From the NCBI GenBank assembly GCA_050633205.1, contig JBOEGA010000129.1, forward strand, positions 1 through 64,000: 64,000 nucleotides of DNA, read 5' to 3'. The notes under the pieces were generated by a model. That model did not search any database. It was not told the origin of the DNA and saw nothing but the letters and a program-made list of their open reading frames with translations. Both the position numbers and the translations under genes were made by a program. This document shows, in pieces, positions 8,952 through 17,507 of this stretch. The DNA is from CBDHHC01 sp050633205. GTDB lineage: Bacteria > Pseudomonadota > Alphaproteobacteria > Rhizobiales > CBDHHC01. Each line of letters starts with the position of its first letter. Within the stretch, counting starts at the first letter, position 1.

Positions 8952-8976
8952 CCGGGCAGGCATACCCCCTGTCCGG
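8952..8976. terminator. Hairpin between convergent genes
   Basis: CCGGGCAGG (8952-8960) pairs with CCTGTCCGG (8968-8976), nine pairs with one G-U. It sits between the 3' ends of the FAD oxidase and the short coiled-coil gene. No T run on either side, so efficiency is uncertain. Confidence 0.45.
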
Positions 8977-8992
8977 TAAAATAACTGCATCA

Positions 8993-9187
8993 TCAGGTGT
9001 GCTTTTTTACATCTTCCCTGGCTTTTTCCAATTTATCCAGGTCGTCCTTGGAAAAAAGTTCCGGAGCGTATCTTCTCCTTCTTTCAAGGTGGCGCAGTTC
9101 CTGTTCCTGCTCTTTGCGTTTGGCATTATCTGCTTCACCCAGAACTACCTTTTCCAGATGTTTGACGCGTTTTTCCAGATCAGTCAT
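8993..9187 (-). CDS. Small coiled-coil protein, function unknown
   Basis: 64 residues, highly charged, with heptad pattern in MTDLEKRVKHLEKVVLGE and again in the C-terminal LDKLEKAREDVKK helix. The start is set at 9187 because GGGAG precedes it by 7 bases; a longer 92-residue frame would add a hydrophobic stretch with no SD. Nothing in the sequence gives a function; a small scaffold or regulatory peptide is possible. Confidence 0.55.
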   Translation of the reverse strand: MTDLEKRVKHLEKVVLGEADNAKRKEQEQELRHLERRRRYAPELFSKDDLDKLEKAREDVKKHT

Positions 9188-9356
9188 ATAGTTCTCCCAA
9201 TACATAAAAAATAAAATGGTTATGAAAAATGTGTTGGCAGAGTACATTGGGAATGTGGCAACATATAGCATATGCGCAGGTGGTATATACTAAATGTGGA
9301 TCTGGTCAGGTGTTATGACTGGCAGGGAGACGCTCTGCTGGAAGAACTGTAAAGGT

Positions 9357-9390
9357 CCTGTTGGGCTGACGGTACAGTCAGCCTAACAGG
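9357..9390 (-). terminator. Terminator hairpin downstream of bioB
   Basis: A 14-bp stem (9357-9370 with 9377-9390, one G-U) with a six-base loop lies 23 bases beyond the bioB stop. The minus strand continues ACCTTTAC, a poor T run, so it may also work as an RNA stabiliser. Confidence 0.55.
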
Positions 9391-9412
9391 TTGATTTGGA
9401 AGACTTATTAAC

Positions 9413-10450
9413 TCAAGCCCCGCACTGCCTTACCTTAAGCCCAGCTTCTTTAATCAGCTCAAGGTCAGCATCGGTATCGTTGTTTTCGGTTGTCAGGAGC
9501 TTGTCACCGTAAAAAATGGAATTTGCACCTGCCATGAAGCAGAGCATCTGGGCTTCTTTATTCAGGTTATGGCGACCGGCCGAAAGGCGGAGGGTTGAGG
9601 TTGGCATGAGGATGCGTGCTGTCGCTATCATGCGGACCATTTCCATTGGCTCTACGCGTTTCTGGCTTTCAAGTGGTGTACCCGTACCGACAAGGGCATT
9701 AATTGGAACGCTTTCCGGATGCGGGTTCATTGTTGAGAGAACCTGTAACATGCTCGCACGGTCAAACATGGTTTCGCCCATGCCGATGATGCCGCCTGTG
9801 CAGAGTGTTACGCCTGAATTGCGCACATGCTCTAGCGTATCGAGGCGGTCCTGGAAGGTTCTTGTGGTGATGATCTTGTCGTAGAATTCAGGAGATGTAT
9901 CAAGGTTATGGTTGTAGGATGTCAGACCTGCTTCAGCCAAACGATCGGCCTGATCCTTGTTGAGCATGCCCAATGTTACGCAGGCTTCCATGCCCATACC
10001 TTTTACGCCACGCACCATTTCAACGACCTGGTCGAAATCTTCGCCATCGCGAACACCGCGCCATGCTGCGCCCATGCAAAATCTGGTAGCCCCGGCATCT
10101 TTGGCGATCTGCGCTTTTTCCAGAACTTCCTCCACCTTCATCAACGGCTCTTTTGCAACGCCGGTTGTTTTGCGGTGGTGAGCTGATTGTGTGCAGTATT
10201 TGCAGTCTTCCGGGCAGCCACCAGTTTTAATGCTTAAGAGGCTGGCCAGTTGCACTGTATTTTCTTCGTGATATAAGCGGTGGACCGTCTGAGCCTGATA
10301 GACCAGTTCCAGAAACGGGGAGTTCAGCAGTTGCTCAATTTCTTCGGTTGTCCAGTCATAGCGTAATTCCGGTAATTCTTTCTGCACTTCTACAGCAAAG
10401 TTTTCACCCGCTTCAGTCTGGACATTGTTTTCTTCTGTTATATCAAGCAT
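9413..10450 (-). CDS. bioB: Biotin synthase
   Basis: 345 residues. A radical SAM enzyme that inserts sulfur into dethiobiotin to make biotin. The 4Fe-4S motif is GGCPEDCKYC with Cys79, Cys83 and Cys86, followed by TQSAHH; the rest of the barrel matches BioB (CMGAAWRG, YNHNLDTSPEFY, ICTGG-like TLCTGGIIGMGE, PINALVGTGTPL). An N-terminal extension of about 25 acidic residues precedes the core. GGAG lies 5 bases before the ATG. It is divergent from bioF with only 66 bp between, so both promoters share that gap; I looked for a BioR box and found none that fits. Confidence 0.97.
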   Translation of the reverse strand: MLDITEENNVQTEAGENFAVEVQKELPELRYDWTTEEIEQLLNSPFLELVYQAQTVHRLYHEENTVQLASLLSIKTGGCPEDCKYCTQSAHHRKTTGVAKEPLMKVEEVLEKAQIAKDAGATRFCMGAAWRGVRDGEDFDQVVEMVRGVKGMGMEACVTLGMLNKDQADRLAEAGLTSYNHNLDTSPEFYDKIITTRTFQDRLDTLEHVRNSGVTLCTGGIIGMGETMFDRASMLQVLSTMNPHPESVPINALVGTGTPLESQKRVEPMEMVRMIATARILMPTSTLRLSAGRHNLNKEAQMLCFMAGANSIFYGDKLLTTENNDTDADLELIKEAGLKVRQCGA

Positions 10451-10516
10451 ATAGACTCCGTTAAGATATACATCACTCTGTATTGAAACCCTAATTCAGG
10501 ACAGTATTACAATATC

Positions 10517-11689
10517 ATGAGCCTCCAAGAAAGCCCCTATATTGAATATATTGCGCAGCGCAAAAGGGATGACCTGACGCGTTCTTTGGTTAACTGTGAG
10601 CATCCGGGGCCTGGACGTATTTCCATAGATGGCAGAGAATATGCGAATTTTTCCACGAATGACTATCTTGGGCTGGCGCATCATCCTGTTGTGATTGAGC
10701 GGGTTAAGGAGTGGGCTGACAAATATGGGGCAGGCTCTGAATCTTCACGGCTGGTAACGGGAAATATCACTCCATTTCATAGGGTTGAGCAGAAAATTGC
10801 AAAACTGAAAGGCGCTGAAAGCGCATTGATTTTTCCGTCGGGTTTTCAGGCTAATGCGAGTATTCTGCAGGCTTTACTGAACAAACAGATATTAGGAGCG
10901 GCTCCTCTGGTTTTTGCCGACAGGCTTAATCATGCCAGTATGCATTTTGGCTGCGCTGCTGCCGGTGCCAGGCAGATACGATACCGCCATCTGGATATGG
11001 ACCATTTGTCCCAACTACTTGAGAAACATAAGGATAATAAGGCGCCCAAATTTTTCCTGACCGAAAGTGTGTTCAGCATGGACGGTGATATTGCCCCGAT
11101 GGATGTGATATGCGATCTGGCCCGGCGCTATAACTGCCTGACAATCTGCGATGATGCTCATGCAACAGGAATTCTCGGGGAGAATGGCAAGGGATTATCC
11201 GGGGATGCAGATATTGTTGTTGGTACTTTTTCCAAGGCTATGGGCAGTATTGGCGCTTATGTGACCAGTTCTAATGTAATCCGGGATTTTCTTATTCATG
11301 CATCCACCGGCCTGATATATTCCACTGCCCTGCCCCCGATGGTTCTGGGAGCAGTTGATGCTGCACTGGACCTTTTGCCGGAACTTGACAAGGAAAGAGA
11401 AAAAGTTACTTCCCTGGCAAAATCTTTCAGGAAGAAAGTTAAGGCTCTTGGTTTTGATACAGGGGGGTCTGCATCGCAGATAGTGCCTGTGATGGCCGGG
11501 GAAAGTGAAAAGGCGCTATTATTCAGTGATCGTCTGAAAGAATCCGGTTACTGGGCGACAGCTATTCGGCCACCGACTGTGCCAAAGGGAACGGCACGAT
11601 TGCGGTTTACATTCTGTCCGGCGCATGATCAGAGAGATATTGATGGGGTTGTCGAAGTGATTTCACGTGGTACCGGGCATCATGTGTGA
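10517..11689 (+). CDS. bioF: 8-amino-7-oxononanoate synthase
   Basis: 390 residues. A PLP-dependent alpha-oxoamine synthase that condenses pimeloyl-ACP/CoA with alanine. The PLP-binding lysine is Lys240 in TFSKAMGSIG, with DDAHATG (Asp213, His215) stacking the cofactor, and FPSGFQANAS near 106. The family is shared with KBL and HemA, but the biotin neighbours and the length favour BioF. It diverges from bioB. bioA and bioD are not in this window, so the pathway is split across the genome. Confidence 0.93.
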   Translation: MSLQESPYIEYIAQRKRDDLTRSLVNCEHPGPGRISIDGREYANFSTNDYLGLAHHPVVIERVKEWADKYGAGSESSRLVTGNITPFHRVEQKIAKLKGAESALIFPSGFQANASILQALLNKQILGAAPLVFADRLNHASMHFGCAAAGARQIRYRHLDMDHLSQLLEKHKDNKAPKFFLTESVFSMDGDIAPMDVICDLARRYNCLTICDDAHATGILGENGKGLSGDADIVVGTFSKAMGSIGAYVTSSNVIRDFLIHASTGLIYSTALPPMVLGAVDAALDLLPELDKEREKVTSLAKSFRKKVKALGFDTGGSASQIVPVMAGESEKALLFSDRLKESGYWATAIRPPTVPKGTARLRFTFCPAHDQRDIDGVVEVISRGTGHHV

Positions 11690-11704
11690 TGATACCCGGT
11701 TTTT
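11672..11704 (+). terminator. Intrinsic terminator overlapping the bioF stop codon
   Basis: ACCGGG (11672-11677) pairs with CCCGGT (11695-11700), with an inner CATCA/TGATG stem, followed by GTTTTTC. The stem contains the last codons and TGA of bioF (11687-11689). Confidence 0.7.
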
Positions 11705-11712
11705 CTGTTTAA

Positions 11713-12282
11713 TTATCTTGATGCAGTACGGAGAGCCTTGTTTCCACCAGCAGGCTTGCTGTTATAGGCATATACGAAGCGATACATAGGAATGCGGTAG
11801 CCATAGGCCTTATTGTAGCGGCTCATGACGGCAATAACCATGCGTTTGCTGTATTTGAGTTTTATCAGAAGCTCATTATTGAGAGGCATTTCTGCGAAGC
11901 AGGACTGGCTGTCACAATTAGTATATTTCAGCTTAAGAGGCTGCTCACTGTCAAATTTGATCCGCATACCGCGGTCAAGATCCACGCCTTGCGGCACACT
12001 GAATACCACGACCTGATCGTTAATTCTCGGTGCCATGCGGACGGCTGTAAGCATGCCTATTTTGCCTCTCCTGGCATTGGCACGCTCATATTTGGTCCAG
12101 CACACGCCTGGGCCTTCTCCAGGCAGGTCATGGCCTGGAATATCTCCACAGACCTTTGTCCATTCGCTTTTGACGCTTTCTTTCCGTAAAAAAGTCATCA
12201 GATCCCGCTGGCTGTTGCCACAGCCTGAGAGTAGTGTTGCGATAATAAGCAGAAGTAAGAGTTTTACGCTCTGACCAGACAT
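11713..12282 (-). CDS. IalB-family (invasion-associated locus B) lipoprotein
   Basis: 189 residues. The N-terminus is a lipoprotein signal with lipobox LLSGC (Cys21). The body matches the IalB family: a Trp-Thr-Lys-Val-Cys start, paired Cys residues (VCWTKYE, TNCDSQSCFAEM) and a core strand pattern around FSVPQGVDLDRGMRIKFD. Family members are periplasmic or outer-membrane anchored and were named for erythrocyte invasion in Bartonella; most alphaproteobacteria have several with unknown roles. SD GGGAGGGG is very strong. It sits on the opposite strand inside the biotin locus and is probably unrelated to it. Confidence 0.8.
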   Translation of the reverse strand: MSGQSVKLLLLLIIATLLSGCGNSQRDLMTFLRKESVKSEWTKVCGDIPGHDLPGEGPGVCWTKYERANARRGKIGMLTAVRMAPRINDQVVVFSVPQGVDLDRGMRIKFDSEQPLKLKYTNCDSQSCFAEMPLNNELLIKLKYSKRMVIAVMSRYNKAYGYRIPMYRFVYAYNSKPAGGNKALRTASR

Positions 12283-12562
12283 TTCCCCTCCCCTTATCGG
12301 CTTTTTATTTTTTTCCAGAATAAAAGGTTCTCAACCATATTAACATTAGCCAATTCAAGTCAACTGTCAGCCTCGACATTGCGTACAATCTCAAACTAAA
12401 TGCTTACCTAAAAACCTCAATTGCATTGTTTTCATGAACTTTATTCACATTTACACAGGATAAACTAACGGCTTTACAAATTTGTGATGGGCGTAGCATA
12501 AATCAGGATATTAATGGCGATACTGACGGGATGAGTTGATTTCCATAGACAGGATATTTTTT
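12283..12562. other. Divergent intergenic region
   Basis: About 280 AT-rich bases between the IalB gene and the BioH-like gene. I see no recognisable operator, RNA gene or terminator. A TTG-start extension of the downstream gene reaches to 12536 but lacks an SD. Confidence 0.4.
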
Positions 12563-13189
12563 ATGCATCTGGTTTTCATTCACGGGTGGGGTTTTGGACC
12601 TGACATCTGGGCTCCGGTACTGGAACGGCTGGATTACAGGATGAAGACTACCTGCGTTGATCTGGGCTTTTTTCAGCCTGCTAACCTGCTTGATGATATT
12701 CCTCCACGTTCAGTCATTGCCGGGCATTCTCTGGGCTTTCTGTGGCTTTTAAAGCATGGTCTGAAATTCTCTCCCGATGCAGTAATCTCGATTTCAGGGT
12801 TTGACCGGTTTACGCCCCATGTGGACCCGAGAATTGTTCGCGCAATGAAAAAGGGGGTGGAGCGGAATGTTGACAGGCAATTACAAAGCTTTTGGGATAA
12901 TTGCGGGGTTGCCGATTATAAGCCTGCATCACAGCCCGATAATAAGCGGCTTATTGAAGGTCTGGACTGGCTGGAGACACTTGATGGAAGAGAGGAACTT
13001 GCGGGACTTGACTGTCCGAAGCTGGTTCTCGCAGCGCGCGGTGACAAAATAGTGCCTGAGCCAATGAGCCGAGACATATGGACCGGGCAGGATATTTTGT
13101 GGAGCGAAACCGGTGGGCATATGCTACCTGTTACCAGGCCTGACTGGACAGCGCAGAAGATTACAGAATTTATTAATGAACTCAGATAG
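12563..13189 (+). CDS. BioH-like pimeloyl-ACP methyl ester esterase (compact alpha/beta hydrolase)
   Basis: 208 residues. It begins directly with the first strand (HLVFIHGWGFGPDIW), has nucleophile elbow GHSLG with Ser56, Asp161 (AARGDKIV) and His186 (GGHMLP) as the triad. The overlap with bioC suggests it removes the methyl group from pimeloyl-ACP methyl ester, ending the BioC shuttle. E. coli BioH has 256 residues, so this version has a reduced lid; BioG-type or another esterase with the same role is possible. ATG 12563 is preceded by CAGGA at 9 bases. Confidence 0.75.
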   Translation: MHLVFIHGWGFGPDIWAPVLERLDYRMKTTCVDLGFFQPANLLDDIPPRSVIAGHSLGFLWLLKHGLKFSPDAVISISGFDRFTPHVDPRIVRAMKKGVERNVDRQLQSFWDNCGVADYKPASQPDNKRLIEGLDWLETLDGREELAGLDCPKLVLAARGDKIVPEPMSRDIWTGQDILWSETGGHMLPVTRPDWTAQKITEFINELR

Positions 13190-13928
13190 AAAAAAACAGA
13201 TCGCAAGCAGCTTTGGCAAAAATGCAAGCCAATATGATGATTATGCCGGATTGCAGGCCAGAGTTGCGGCTGAGCTTGCCAGCCATATGCCACGACGTGA
13301 GAGCATCAGGGTTCTCGAGATTGGTTGCGGAACCGGCCTGTTTACTGAGCATCTGCTGGGGCTTTATAACCGTTCTGAAATATATATTACGGATCTGTCT
13401 GAAGGGATGCTGGAGACCTGTCAGTCGAGAATAGGGCCGCACCCCGATATTACCTATCTCCAATGTGATGGTGAGCGGGTGCTGGAGCATGAGGTACTGG
13501 CGAAGAAATCGTTTGATATTATTGCGACCAGTATGACTATCCAGTGGTTTCAGAACCCAGTGCAATCACTCGCTCTGTTGACTGAAATGCTGAACCCTGA
13601 AGGGCAACTGTTTTATGCAACTATCGGGCCTGACTGTTTTCCTGAATGGCAGGCGGTTCTGAAGGAACTGGATGCACCTGCAGGGACTATTGCCATGCCA
13701 ACACTGCCGGGACAATTTTCAGAACAGAATATTGAAGTGCAGCATGATGATGCACGGGATTTTTTCCAGTCACTGAAAGCCATTGGTGCCGCTACCCCGG
13801 GCGGGGATTATACACCTTTGTCCGCCGGAACCATGCGCAGGGCATTGCGGCTGCTGGACGAAAAGAGCAGTGGTAAAATCAACTGGCAGATTGTTTATGG
13901 CAGTATTGGCTCAATTGCTCATTTTTAA
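13176..13928 (+). CDS. bioC: Malonyl-ACP O-methyltransferase
   Basis: 250 residues. A SAM-dependent class I methyltransferase that caps malonyl-ACP so that fatty acid synthesis can build pimelate. The N-terminus MNSDRKKQIASSFGKNASQY is the typical BioC start (xxxxFxxxAxxYD). Motif I is VLEIGCGTGLFT (46-57). WFQNP and a Trp-rich lid are also BioC-like. The ATG at 13176 lies within the upstream esterase gene (14-bp overlap), indicating translational coupling. The 3' end overlaps the convergent HEAT-like gene by 18 bp. Confidence 0.88.
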   Translation: MNSDRKKQIASSFGKNASQYDDYAGLQARVAAELASHMPRRESIRVLEIGCGTGLFTEHLLGLYNRSEIYITDLSEGMLETCQSRIGPHPDITYLQCDGERVLEHEVLAKKSFDIIATSMTIQWFQNPVQSLALLTEMLNPEGQLFYATIGPDCFPEWQAVLKELDAPAGTIAMPTLPGQFSEQNIEVQHDDARDFFQSLKAIGAATPGGDYTPLSAGTMRRALRLLDEKSSGKINWQIVYGSIGSIAHF

Positions 13929-15755
13929 ATATTCGCAGGAATAATCATCTACAGCCAGAGGATATAATCCGGGCGGGATTGTATCGTGCTTCATATTTTT
14001 TGCATCTGCAAGTATTGGAAAGCGGATTGTTTTAGCAAAAGTCATAAAATGCTCTCCGGGTGCAAAGACGATTGTTCCCTTGTTATCTCTTGTATGCAGA
14101 TTAAAAAAGCGCCCGCCGTTTCCGACTGATTGAAGGAAGTAGTTCATCATCTCCAGGAAGGGTTCAATATTCAGCAGTCCACCATTTGCCGGGATTCTGA
14201 AAGAGGTTGAACGCTCATTGAAGATTACATCAAAGTGATAGAAATCCGGTTCAGGCTTACTGGTTTCACGCCAACTCTGCGCAAGGTCAGATATAACAAA
14301 GAATGGCGATGATATGCGTTCCAGCTCTGACAGAAGAACCCTGTAATCCGGTATCTGGCCACCTGTGTGAAGTTTTACCTGACCAAACCTGCCGTTGCTG
14401 GAAATCAGATCGCAGACAGCCTGATAGTGTGAGCGACCTTTGGACCAGTCTTTTGCGAATTTCAATTTTGCTTCATCAGAGAGCTGAACGACATGGCTGC
14501 TGCTTTCTACGGATTTTGCTATCGCTTCAACGGTAATATTATTTCTGAGACAATATAATCGCATTTGTTCAGTTGGGTCGAGAAGGTGTGAGTAGTTCTC
14601 GACCAGAGGGTCGGTTGGCGATGCAACATCCATAAATGCTTCCCAATAAGGGAATTCTCCGTTGTGAAGACTCTGCAAAAGTGAACGGTCCTTCTCGAAG
14701 TTTCGATAGAGCCATGACTTGATCTCCGCAAGTCTTGCGGTCACCCCTTTTTCCTTCAGGGCTCTGGCTGCCATTGACAGCATTTTTGCGGCATTCATAT
14801 CCTTGGTGTTGCTATTGACCACTGTAAACACAATATCGCATCCTTTGGAGGGGTCGAGTTCTGTGACTATTTTGATGGCGATGGATTTAACCCATTTATT
14901 CAGGCGGGAATCCAGAATTTCATCAAGGACATTTTCATTTTCCGGTTCAGCAAAAATACTGGCCGGCATCAGTTCCAGGCATCTGGCTATGCGATCATTT
15001 ATTTTAGTATCAGTCGAGTTGTACTGACTACAGATATAGCTTACCAGTGTCCGGGATATATGGGGATTAATTTTTCCCGGACCATATGACAGGTAAGCGA
15101 TAACAAGTGCCCAGACATCATCAGAATTTTCGTGCGGATTAAAGAAGCATGGGCTTTCGTCAATCGTCAGCAATTCAACCGCTGCCTCTACTGCCCGGGC
15201 TTCATTTATATTCCGGATCAGAGCCACTGCACAATGGGCCCGTTGCAGGCCGGCAGTCAGGCTAAAAAACTGCAGCAGTTCATCGACGACCAGAGAACTG
15301 CCTACAAGCTGTAATGCTTTGGTAACACGATCGAAATCACTGATGCTCCGGCATTCATAGAGCATTGGAAGCAAAAGCTTTGTCAGGGACTGCTCCAGCT
15401 CCCAAGACATTTTTAAGGGAAGTTTCAGAATTGCCTCAAGAGCACTGTTTCTGGCCGTTCGGACCTTTTCCAACTGGGAGGGATCTGAAGGTCTTGCATT
15501 TTTCAGGAAATCATTCGCGTCCTGAATAAAGAGTATCAAACGGCCTATGCCCTGCTCTACGTCCAGATTGGCAAGAAGCCAAGCCGCACGGTAGCGGATT
15601 ATCAGATTACTGGTTCCTGTAAAATCGGCGAACTGCGGGATAAGATACCCTGCATGACGCCTGCACTGGCCTAGTAATCTTTCATCAACAACAGCGTCAT
15701 CCTTTTGAATATACGCATAAATTTCCTGAAGCTTAAGTGTCCGATACTCACCCAT
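13911..15755 (-). CDS. Large HEAT-repeat-like protein of unknown function
   Basis: 614 residues, no signal peptide or membrane segment. Residues about 40-340 are a string of paired helices in the HEAT/ARM style (for example IIRYRAAWLLANLDVEQGI and AHCAVALIRNINEARAVEAAVELL), suggesting a superhelical protein-binding scaffold. The C-terminal 150 residues look like a separate mixed alpha/beta domain (FYHFDVIFNERSTSFRIPAN, GGRFFNLHTRDNKGTIVF). I do not recognise a family. It is a lone gene, with its last 18 bases antisense to the end of bioC. The SD is poor. Confidence 0.65.
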   Translation of the reverse strand: MGEYRTLKLQEIYAYIQKDDAVVDERLLGQCRRHAGYLIPQFADFTGTSNLIIRYRAAWLLANLDVEQGIGRLILFIQDANDFLKNARPSDPSQLEKVRTARNSALEAILKLPLKMSWELEQSLTKLLLPMLYECRSISDFDRVTKALQLVGSSLVVDELLQFFSLTAGLQRAHCAVALIRNINEARAVEAAVELLTIDESPCFFNPHENSDDVWALVIAYLSYGPGKINPHISRTLVSYICSQYNSTDTKINDRIARCLELMPASIFAEPENENVLDEILDSRLNKWVKSIAIKIVTELDPSKGCDIVFTVVNSNTKDMNAAKMLSMAARALKEKGVTARLAEIKSWLYRNFEKDRSLLQSLHNGEFPYWEAFMDVASPTDPLVENYSHLLDPTEQMRLYCLRNNITVEAIAKSVESSSHVVQLSDEAKLKFAKDWSKGRSHYQAVCDLISSNGRFGQVKLHTGGQIPDYRVLLSELERISSPFFVISDLAQSWRETSKPEPDFYHFDVIFNERSTSFRIPANGGLLNIEPFLEMMNYFLQSVGNGGRFFNLHTRDNKGTIVFAPGEHFMTFAKTIRFPILADAKNMKHDTIPPGLYPLAVDDYSCEYLKMSN

Positions 15756-15844
15756 TATTGTGCTTTCTGCATAGTCTTTTGATAAATTTTCAGGGTAAGT
15801 GAAAACTTATATTCCGTAATTTGGTCTTTTAAAGACAAGCAGAA

Positions 15845-15876
15845 GGCCTGAAGACACATTTCTGTGCCTTCAGGCC
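15845..15876 (-). terminator. Terminator hairpin of the gamma-carbonic anhydrase gene
   Basis: A 14-bp stem (15845-15858 with 15863-15876, one mismatch) with a four-base loop lies 22 bases after the stop at 15898. The minus strand then reads T-rich sequence (TTCTGCTTGTCTTT). Confidence 0.65.
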
Positions 15877-15897
15877 CCACAAATAGTTGAATGCGAC

Positions 15898-16425
15898 TTA
15901 TAGTTCCTTCAGGCCTTTTGAGAAGCACTGCCAGTTGGCGACGTAATGAGCAGCGCTTTTTGTAAGCATTGCAGCCGAGGCTTCATCCAGAGTACGTACC
16001 GCTTTTGCTGGGGAGCCGACAATCAGGGAGTTTGGTGGAAATTCCCTGCCTTCAGTAACGAGGCTGTTGGCACCTACAATGCTGTTCTCGCCAATGACAG
16101 CATTGTTGAGGACAGTGGCGTTCATTCCAATGAGGCTGTTATTCCCGACTGTGCAGCCGTGGAGCATGGCTTTGTGGCCTATTGTACAGTCTGCTCCTAT
16201 GGTCAGGGGGCTTCCCATGTCTGTGTGGAATACGCAGTTTTCCTGGACGTTTGAATTTTCGCCGATATGGATCAGCTCGTTGTCGCCACGCAAAACTGCA
16301 CCGAACCAGATGCTTGCCATTTTCTCAAGCCTGATTTTACCGACAAGTACGGCTGTGGGGGCAACCCAATATTCATTTTCATCAGGAAATTCAGGACGAT
16401 GGCCGTCCAGTTCGTAGATTGGCAT
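15898..16425 (-). CDS. Gamma-class carbonic anhydrase-like protein
   Basis: 175 residues of left-handed beta-helix built from hexapeptide repeats (for example IGADCT, IGHKAM, VGNNSL, IGMNAT, IGENSI). The three metal-binding histidines of the family are present: His67 (VFHTD), His84 (IGHK) and His89 (LHGC). It is closest in pattern to YrdA/PaaY/CaiE proteins. Members hydrate CO2 or hydrolyse thioesters, or are inactive acyl-carrier-like proteins; which applies cannot be told. SD AGGAG lies 7 bases before the ATG. Confidence 0.88.
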   Translation of the reverse strand: MPIYELDGHRPEFPDENEYWVAPTAVLVGKIRLEKMASIWFGAVLRGDNELIHIGENSNVQENCVFHTDMGSPLTIGADCTIGHKAMLHGCTVGNNSLIGMNATVLNNAVIGENSIVGANSLVTEGREFPPNSLIVGSPAKAVRTLDEASAAMLTKSAAHYVANWQCFSKGLKEL

Positions 16426-16495
16426 TGCGCTCTCCTCACTTATTTCTTGTTTGCTGGAGAGCAGGCTATCATATGAGGATATAAATAATCAAAGA

Positions 16496-16819
16496 TTAGA
16501 GGAATGCGATATTCAGCATTGTTTCAAGAACGACCGCACCAGCAAAAAAGCTCCAGAAAGTCGCCAGAGAAATGGACAGGATAATCCAGTGTGCCGGGCG
16601 CTTTTCGATGATTGCGCCTCTGATAGAGTTGCGCGCCAGAATAAAAGGTCCTCCAAAAACGCGCGCCATTACGGCTGGGATAGCATAAAGAGCTGGCATG
16701 TGAGGTTGTATCACGAAACTTAATGGACGGCCCGTAAGCAGCTTTGCAAAGCTTGCTATGACCCCTGCGCACACGAACCCTACGGTCGTGACATAGGCGT
16801 ATAAAAACAAATCTGACAT
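16496..16819 (-). CDS. Small integral membrane protein, function unknown
   Basis: 107 residues with about three hydrophobic segments (YVTTVGFVCAGVIASFAKLL; an amphipathic YAIPAVMARVFGGPFI stretch; and WIILSISLATFWSFFAGAVV). Start set at 16819 because AGG precedes it by about 9 bases; a 116-residue version begins at 16846. The pattern suggests a conserved alphaproteobacterial membrane protein, but I cannot name it. It lies 70 bases upstream of the carbonic anhydrase gene on the same strand and could be cotranscribed with it. Confidence 0.6.
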   Translation of the reverse strand: MSDLFLYAYVTTVGFVCAGVIASFAKLLTGRPLSFVIQPHMPALYAIPAVMARVFGGPFILARNSIRGAIIEKRPAHWIILSISLATFWSFFAGAVVLETMLNIAFL

Positions 16820-17507
16820 TACGCGATACCTGGATACTCTGAACATTTAACCAACTGAGGGCGCAGTGTAATACATTCAGCCCGGATGTGAAGAGTTTTA
16901 ATTGATAGAAAGTTAATTTCAAGGGCCTGAAAGGGGGCAGTGGATATTAACTATTACAGTTTTGGAGTGGAGTGTTTTTTCTCAGTACGTTTCTGTTCGT
17001 CCTTTATTTTCAACGGTTCTGGCAGGATATCATGAGCTGTACGGATGGGGGATAAGTCAGGTTGTGATTTTTGTACTGTAACAGTAAGAGACCGCCAGTT
17101 TCTGCGGAAAATAAAAGTTATTCCCCCTGCTGATTTTTACAAAAAGAGGAGAAAACCGTGACTTACAGTTACATATTTTCTCACTTTTGTACCGGAATTA
17201 TCACGTTTACATAACGTGTATTCACCTGCCAGTTACGTGTATTCACGAGTAATTCATTCCTGTCCCGGTGGATCTATGGTTAATAGTTTTCGGGCAGGGT
17301 TGTGCCGTTTTGGGTGGATTGGAGGGTGCGGGTATTTGGGGGTATGGTTAAGGGGTGGTTAAAGGGGTGGCACTTCGACTGCATCCTCGCCCATGTTTGA
17401 GGTTATCCCCCTCTAAGCTTACAAGCATTCAATGTATAGAGGAATATCAATTGACATTCAGTACTCTATTTGCAGTATTAAAACTAAAATGTGAGGGTAT
17501 GTGGGCA
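16820..17507. other. Long leader/intergenic region before the glycosyltransferase genes
   Basis: About 690 bp. It holds a CACGTT/AACGTG palindrome (17202-17218), a 12-bp direct repeat (17214-17225, 17235-17246) and a G-rich tract (17312-17370). A plus-strand frame from 17355 runs in frame into the first glycosyltransferase, but its codons across the G-rich tract look non-coding and the SD favours 17508. No RNA gene recognised. Confidence 0.5.
17214..17246. repeat. 12-bp direct repeat, possible tandem regulator sites
   Basis: ACGTGTATTCAC occurs at 17214-17225 and 17235-17246, exactly 21 bp apart (two helical turns). The first copy overlaps the palindrome CACGTT-TACAT-AACGTG (17202-17218). 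This spacing is typical of sites for one protein bound twice on one DNA face; the protein is unknown. Confidence 0.5.

Noticed and set aside
10451..10516. BioR or BirA operator between bioB and bioF
   Set aside because: TTAAGATATA is only a partial match to the BioR pattern and no second arm is present.
17355..17507. N-terminal extension of the first glycosyltransferase
   Set aside because: It runs through the G-rich tract, has no SD and does not resemble a family 2 N-terminus; ATG 17508 has GAGGG at 10 bases.
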